From NCBI GenBank assembly GCA_964036155.1, contig OZ038423.1, forward strand, positions 23,017,249-23,081,248: a DNA stretch of 64,000 nt. The letters run 5' to 3'. The number at the start of each line of letters is the position of its first letter. Position 1 is the first letter of the stretch. The stretch comes from Diploscapter coronatus (lineage: Eukaryota > Nematoda > Chromadorea > Rhabditida > Rhabditidae). The notes beneath the pieces are model-generated. The model was not told the origin of the DNA, did no database searches, and saw only the letters and a list, made by a program, of their open reading frames with translations. Below, piece after piece: positions 63,533 through 64,000 of the stretch. The translations under genes were made by a program, and so were the position numbers.

Positions 63533-63693
63533 ATAAGAGATAATGCGGAGAAATAGCATGGGAGGAGAGAAAGACGTTCAATAAGTGAATGAAACGAGTT
63601 TGGCGTCTATGGATAAAGCTTTCATTTATCCATTTTCCTCGTTCTTTTCTGTCCCCTTCAATCTTCATGCTATTTCTCCTCATTTTCTCTTAT
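63533..63693. repeat. Foldback repeat with the AAATAG motif in its ends
   Basis: Left arm 63533-63560 and right arm 63666-63693 are 28-bp inverted repeats with about two mismatches, and each contains GGAGAAATAGCATG or its complement. The centre forms a second hairpin (TGGATAAA and TTTATCCA around 7 nt). Size and shape resemble a short MITE; no target duplication is obvious. Confidence 0.65.
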
Positions 63694-64000
63694 ACTCTGT
63701 GATTTCAGCGCTATCTTAGCGATTTTTCGATTCATTCAAAGTCAAGCAATAAAATCACTGAAAGACGCTCGTTCCCCTTCTCTTTTGGAATTGCAAAGGA
63801 AGTCTTTGACCTTTATTTGGACATGACAATTTCTTAAGATTTTATGGGATTATATTTTATCAGTTCCATGTCAGTTATCAGTCAAATTTTAGTGTGGTTC
63901 AATGTTATGAGTTCGCGATATTTAGGTGCCGAAATTACAGATTTCATCATGTGCTTTTGGGTTTTCAAAGGGAACTGAAATGGTCAAAAATGGAAAAGTT

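Larger units (their letters stand above)
62531..64000. other. Intergenic DNA upstream of the HUT-1-type gene
   Basis: No exon-like segment was recognised. It contains a perfect 14-bp palindrome at 63505-63518 and the inverted-repeat element at 63533-63693. The ORFs at 62648-62866 and 63136-63402 are Lys/Arg-rich, AT-biased and without domain support. Confidence 0.45.

Overview
The window is nuclear DNA of a nematode. The genes are cut into many small exons. Introns start GTRAG-like and end in T-rich TTTCAG or TTTTTAG, and several start codons lie 3 to 20 nt behind a splice acceptor, as expected with spliced-leader trans-splicing. The proteins are animal families with nematode counterparts. 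No bacterial, plasmid, phage, CRISPR, rRNA or tRNA feature was found. The species cannot be named from the sequence.

I rebuilt seven gene models by joining exons with matching phases; almost none is a single long ORF. Left to right: (1) the 5' two thirds of a RING/B-box TRIM-NHL gene of the NCL-1/Brat/LIN-41 type, minus strand, 1433-8581, running off the left edge; (2) about 10 kb without recognisable genes, 14114-24790, holding a 574-bp foldback transposable element; (3) a muscarinic-type acetylcholine receptor of the GAR-1/GAR-2 type, minus strand, 24791-38822; (4) cyclin T with a histidine-rich tail, plus strand, 40059-46722; (5) a small Cys-rich secreted, apparently membrane-anchored protein that I do not recognise, minus strand, 48425-49806; (6) an extracellular, C-terminally anchored Cu/Zn superoxide dismutase of the SOD-4 type, minus strand, 50611-52102; (7) exonuclease 1, plus strand, 53078-58570; (8) an SLC35B1/HUT-1 ER nucleotide carrier, minus strand, 59917-62530.

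The genes do not form one pathway. Receptor/cyclin T and SOD/EXO1 are divergent pairs sharing about 1 kb of upstream DNA each. Cyclin T/Cys-rich gene and EXO1/HUT-1 are convergent pairs. From memory, the C. elegans counterparts (ncl-1, gar-2, cit-1, sod-4, exo-1, hut-1/ugtp-1) are all on chromosome III, so the window looks like a piece of one conserved ancestral linkage group.

The non-coding DNA is marked by alternating purine-rich and pyrimidine-rich tracts that repeatedly contain a short motif, GAAATAG(C/T)A(C/T), often as inverted pairs. This motif, the Cys-rich gene with its triplicated splice acceptor, a 42-nt candidate cassette exon inside the cyclin box, and a 12-nt microexon in the SOD gene are the points most worth a second look.
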